Below are positions 60,776 through 64,000 of a stretch of 64,000 nucleotides of DNA, piece after piece; positions within the stretch are counted from its first letter, which is position 1, and every line of letters begins with the position of its first letter. A model generated the notes under the pieces. The model ran no database searches. It was not told the origin of the DNA and saw nothing but the letters and a program-made list of their open reading frames with translations. The stretch is from Rhynchosporium graminicola. Its lineage: Eukaryota > Ascomycota > Leotiomycetes > Helotiales > Ploettnerulaceae. Location of the stretch: assembly GCA_900074885.1 (NCBI GenBank), contig FJUW01000025.1:510152-574151 (forward strand), in the 5' to 3' direction. A program made the translations under genes and the position numbers.

Positions 60776-61043
60776 TATAATAATATAAGACTTAAGGCAA
60801 TATATAAGTAAGAATAAATAAGTAAAGAGGCTAAGAGCGATCTTATATAGTCTACTACGAAAGAAATAAAAAGATAAGAAAGGAAGAAGAAGAGAGATAG
60901 AGTATAAGGTACCTTATATATATATGCTAGTACTAGCCCGATACTATACCGAGTCGGATACTAGTTCTGCCGGGATACCTGTGAACTTAGGCCCTAATAT
61001 CTATCCTTCTTCTCATGTGATATTCAGGTGAGCTGTCGTCACA
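60776..61043. repeat. Right LTR of nested element
   Basis: Partner of the left LTR. Its left half is the more T/A-converted copy, while its right end keeps the less mutated sequence, so each copy preserves different ancestral C and G bases. Confidence 0.88.
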
Positions 61044-61048
61044 CGTAT
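61044..61048. other. Target-site duplication, right copy (CGTAT)
   Basis: The identical 5-bp sequence immediately outside the right LTR; the outer reverse-transcriptase frame continues directly from it. Confidence 0.85.
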
Positions 61049-64000
61049 ATTACTAATAATTTAGCTAAAGGTTTTATCGAACCTTCTTAAGTACTATACG
61101 CTATACTTATTCTTTTCGTTAAGAAAGCTAATAGAAGTCTAAGATTCTATATCGACTTTCGCGCACTTAATAACCTCACGAGGAAGGATTAATATTTACT
61201 ACTATTAATCGATAAAACGCTAGCTAGAATCTCTACTACTAAGATATTCACTAAACTAGATATTCGCTAGGCGTTTTACCGAATTCGAATAGATCTAGCC
61301 TCTGAAGAGTATACGACCTTCCGGACCTGTTATAGTATATATAAGTATAAGGTACTCCCTTTCGGTCTGACTAACGGCCCTACGACATACTAGCGATATA
61401 TGAATAACGTCTTATTCGACTACTTAGATAACTTCTATATAGTATATCTAGATAATATTCTAATCTACTCTAACGACTTACTATAGTATTAATTATATAT
61501 ATATAAGGTACTATAACGATTATAAGACGCTAGATTATAAGCTAACCTTAAGAAGTATAAATTTAATATTACTCGTACTAAATACCTTAGATTTATTATC
61601 TCTACTTCTAGGATCGAGGTAGACCTTAAGAAAGTTAATATTATATAATCTTAGAATTACCTAACTATAGTTAAAGGCGTATAATCGTTCTTAGGCTTTT
61701 ACAACTTCTACTAACAATTTATTAAGGACTACAGAATTATCATAAAACCTCTTATATAACTTACTAAAAATAATATATTATTTCAGTTCGCTAGGGAGTA
61801 TAAAGATGCCTTTAATCACTTAAAGTATACTCTCACTTCGATACTACTCCTCTACTACTATTAGTAATATCTACCTTATATAATCGAAATAGATACTAGT
61901 AATAGAGTAATAGTAGGTATACTATTATAATAGTACGATAAAGACTAGTTCCTAGTAGCTTACTTCTCTAAGACTATACTACTTACCGAGCTTAATTACG
62001 CTATTCACGATAAGGAAATACTTATAATTATACGATCTTTTAGTAACTAGAGATCTGAGCTCGTAGGCGTACTATATCAGATCCGCGTCGTTACTAATTA
62101 TAAAGCTCTTAAGTACTTCATAACCTCTAAATAGCTAAACGTATAATAAGCCCGATAAGCTAAGCTACTCCCAGATTATAACTTTATAATTACCTATCGA
62201 CCTAGGAAGTATAATCTACTCGCTAACGCTCTCTCTCGTAGAATAGATAAATTAGACAATTAGAATAATACTAAAAGAACTTAGCGTTTATAGTAACTAC
62301 TACGCGAAGACTAAATCGATCTAGTACTACTTATAAGTAACTTCCGGAATAGCTCCGACTCTATAGATAACTTTAAGCTTATTAACGCCTTAGAAGTCGC
62401 CGACTTATCGCTAGTCTTTTCTATAGTATAGTAAGTACTTAACGCTAATCGCACTATACTATTACTCTAAGCCCTATAGAAATAAGCTCTTTCCGCTACT
62501 CCTAGAAAACTGACTATAGAAAAAGATCTTCTACTCTATAAAGGAAGACTAATCGTACTTAATATCTTATACTTTCGCATACTACTTATACGCGAAGTAT
62601 ACGACTAATTAGAGACTGCCTATCTAAGTATAAAGAAGACCTTATAACTACTAGTATTATAATACTAGTAGTACAGAATCGCTTTAACTATCAACTAGTA
62701 CTACTATAACTATTATACTTACTAACGAATTTAAGTGCCGCGCGATAAGAAACCGGGCCTCCTCTAACCTCTGCCCGTACTATCACGTCTATAGGAGTAT
62801 ATTATAGTTAATTACTATAGCTTTAACTATAATAAATATAGCTACGATAATATTCTCATATTTATCGACTGTTTTAGTAAATAAGTAATTAGTATTCTAT
62901 ACCGAAAGACCTCTAATACGCGCGATCTTATAAAGCTTTACTTATACTATATATACTACTATTTCGGAGCTCTATTGATAATTACCTCTAATAGAGGGCC
63001 TTAATTCGTTTCCTATTTTTAGACTATAGTTATTACGATTCTTAGCACTAAAAGATAGCTTTCTATAGTAGATTACTTATAAACAGATAGCTAAATAGAG
63101 ATCTATAACTAATATCTCTAACGTAGATTACGACCTTTTATCTCTTACTATTAAGATAACTAGTCGGAGTTCTTACTTATTATAGATTACGCCTAGATAA
63201 CTCTCTCTTACGAATCCCTTAGAGGTCTCTTACCCTTTGAAATCGTTTATAGATATATACCTCGCGTTAATTAGAATTAGAAAGACCTACTTAACTCTAC
63301 TACGCTTACTAATAAGTTAAATACTTAGTAAGCTCTAGATTACGCTAATCGTCTGCGCGAAACATAGAATACAACTTAATTAAGCATATAACGTAAATAA
63401 GCTAAGATAGCCTAATCATATAATAACTAACGCTATAAAGTCGACTTTACTATAGACGACCTTATCTAGCTAGATATACGCTACTTTATAAGTACTCGAC
63501 CTAATAAAAAACTCGACTTCCTAACTAATAGACTCTTCCGTATAATTGAAAAGGTTAGAAGCTCTTATCGTCTAGAGCTCTCTACTAGTATAAAAGTATA
63601 TAACGTATTCCCTGCTACTAAGCTACAGAAGTATCTAAACGACCCCTTGCTAGGATAAATCTCACTACTGCTACTACTTATTAATATTACTAGTAACGAT
63701 AAATAGGAGATCGAAGATATACTTGCGTGCTGCAAGTAATATAATAGCCTCTTATACCGAGTTTCCTAGTTAAATCAAGACGTTGATCTCATATAGTACG
63801 ACGCTATAGATATTAAATACGCTCCCGCTAAGCTATAATAATTCCACCTTAATAACCTAACGTAAGCTAGACTTCCTACTAGACTACCTAATTAGCTAAA
63901 AGCTTTCTACGATAGAATTAATAATTACGACTACCTTAATAGTAATAAGGAGATAGACTAACGCTCGAGGGCGAGCTTTTTTCGGAGGGGGGGGTAGTAT

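Larger units (their letters stand above)
57112..61043 (-). mobile_element. Nested 3.9-kb LTR element inserted in the gypsy reverse transcriptase
   Basis: Two 268-bp direct repeats bound the element, whose outer ends are TGTAACGACA and TGTCGTCACA. The 5-bp duplication CGTAT flanks it (57107-57111 and 61044-61048). Removing it and one CGTAT copy restores the reading frame of the outer reverse transcriptase. A purine tract (GGGGGGAGG, minus strand) directly beside the left LTR suggests minus-strand orientation; no clear primer-binding site was seen. The 3.4-kb interior holds only broken frames, and I found no reverse-transcriptase or integrase motif, so it may be a non-autonomous element or too decayed to read. 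Confidence 0.88.
52850..64000. other. TA-rich, RIP-degraded transposon block
   Basis: From here to the right edge the sequence is dominated by TA steps, with very few long open frames and many TAG/TAA stops where transposon proteins have Gln or Trp. That is the expected outcome of C-to-T mutation on both strands (CAG to TAG, TGG to TAG). At least three elements are layered here and are listed separately. One ambiguous base (n) is at 59294. Confidence 0.9.
53800..64000 (+). mobile_element. Decayed Ty3/gypsy (chromovirus-type) retrotransposon, interrupted by a nested element
   Basis: On the plus strand the remains follow gypsy order. A gag-like region begins near 54,110. The protease motif LLDSGANKYYF is near 55,690. 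The reverse transcriptase begins before 57,106 and resumes at 61,049 after the nested insertion. It shows NNLAKGFIEPS, LFVKKANRSLRFYIDFRALNN, LPFGLTNGPTTY and YLDN, where the family has YLDD. RNase H reads YFSKTILLTELNYAIHDKEI near 61,960, and an integrase with polynucleotidyl-transfer motifs spans about 62,700-63,300. A chromodomain-like tail EIEDILACCK is near 63,710. A purine tract (GGAGGGGGGGG) at 63,984-63,994 indicates that the 3' LTR starts at or just past the window edge. The left end and 5' LTR were not resolved. Stops are scattered throughout, so it is dead. Confidence 0.85.

Overview
The window is nuclear DNA of a filamentous ascomycete (Pezizomycotina). Genes are split by many 46-90 bp introns with GT...AG ends and CTAAC-like branch sites. 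The gene set is typical of the group: Yor1-type ABCC pump, AP-3 delta, EMC2, Sec59, a RAMP4/Ysy6 homologue, HsbA-like secreted protein and Zn2Cys6 regulators. The right end carries transposons decayed in the manner of repeat-induced point mutation (RIP). A Leotiomycete-like fungus is a guess; nothing here fixes the genus.

Layout. 1-1133: AT-rich, no gene. 1134-5764 (-): four-exon Yor1-like ABC transporter. 5765-12202: gene-poor, with a decayed HET-domain gene (about 7377-8336 +) and ankyrin-repeat remnants (about 9310-9600 +). 12203-14797 (-): an 800-residue protein with five 40-residue repeats, a fungal ubiquitin-like domain and a C-terminal CaaX box. 14798-17708: low-complexity promoter and spacer. 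17709-18832 (-) EMC2 and 19316-22599 (+) AP-3 delta are divergent. 23363-24101 (-): HsbA-like secreted protein. 26851-28816 (+): lysine-rich SMAP-domain protein. 29192-29500 (-) RAMP4 and 29883-30310 (+) a small mitochondrial-type membrane protein are divergent. 31300-32908 (-): Zn2Cys6 regulator. 35968-38798 (+): dolichol kinase. 39496-40618 (-): secreted alpha/beta hydrolase. 44330-46486 (-): second Zn2Cys6 regulator. 47995-51414 (-): long low-complexity conserved-type protein.

From about 52,850 to the right edge the base composition changes abruptly to TA-rich. This block holds a decayed Tc1/mariner transposase (-), a decayed Ty3/gypsy element with chromodomain (+), and a 3,932-bp LTR element nested inside the reverse transcriptase of the gypsy element. 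The nested element has 268-bp LTRs and a 5-bp target duplication.

Functionally the intact genes are mostly secretory-pathway and trafficking housekeeping genes (EMC2, RAMP4, Sec59, AP-3 delta), plus accessory genes for efflux, secretion and regulation. They look like independent transcription units, not a biosynthetic cluster. Exon boundaries were built by hand from splice consensus, reading-frame closure and family similarity from memory; no database search was run.
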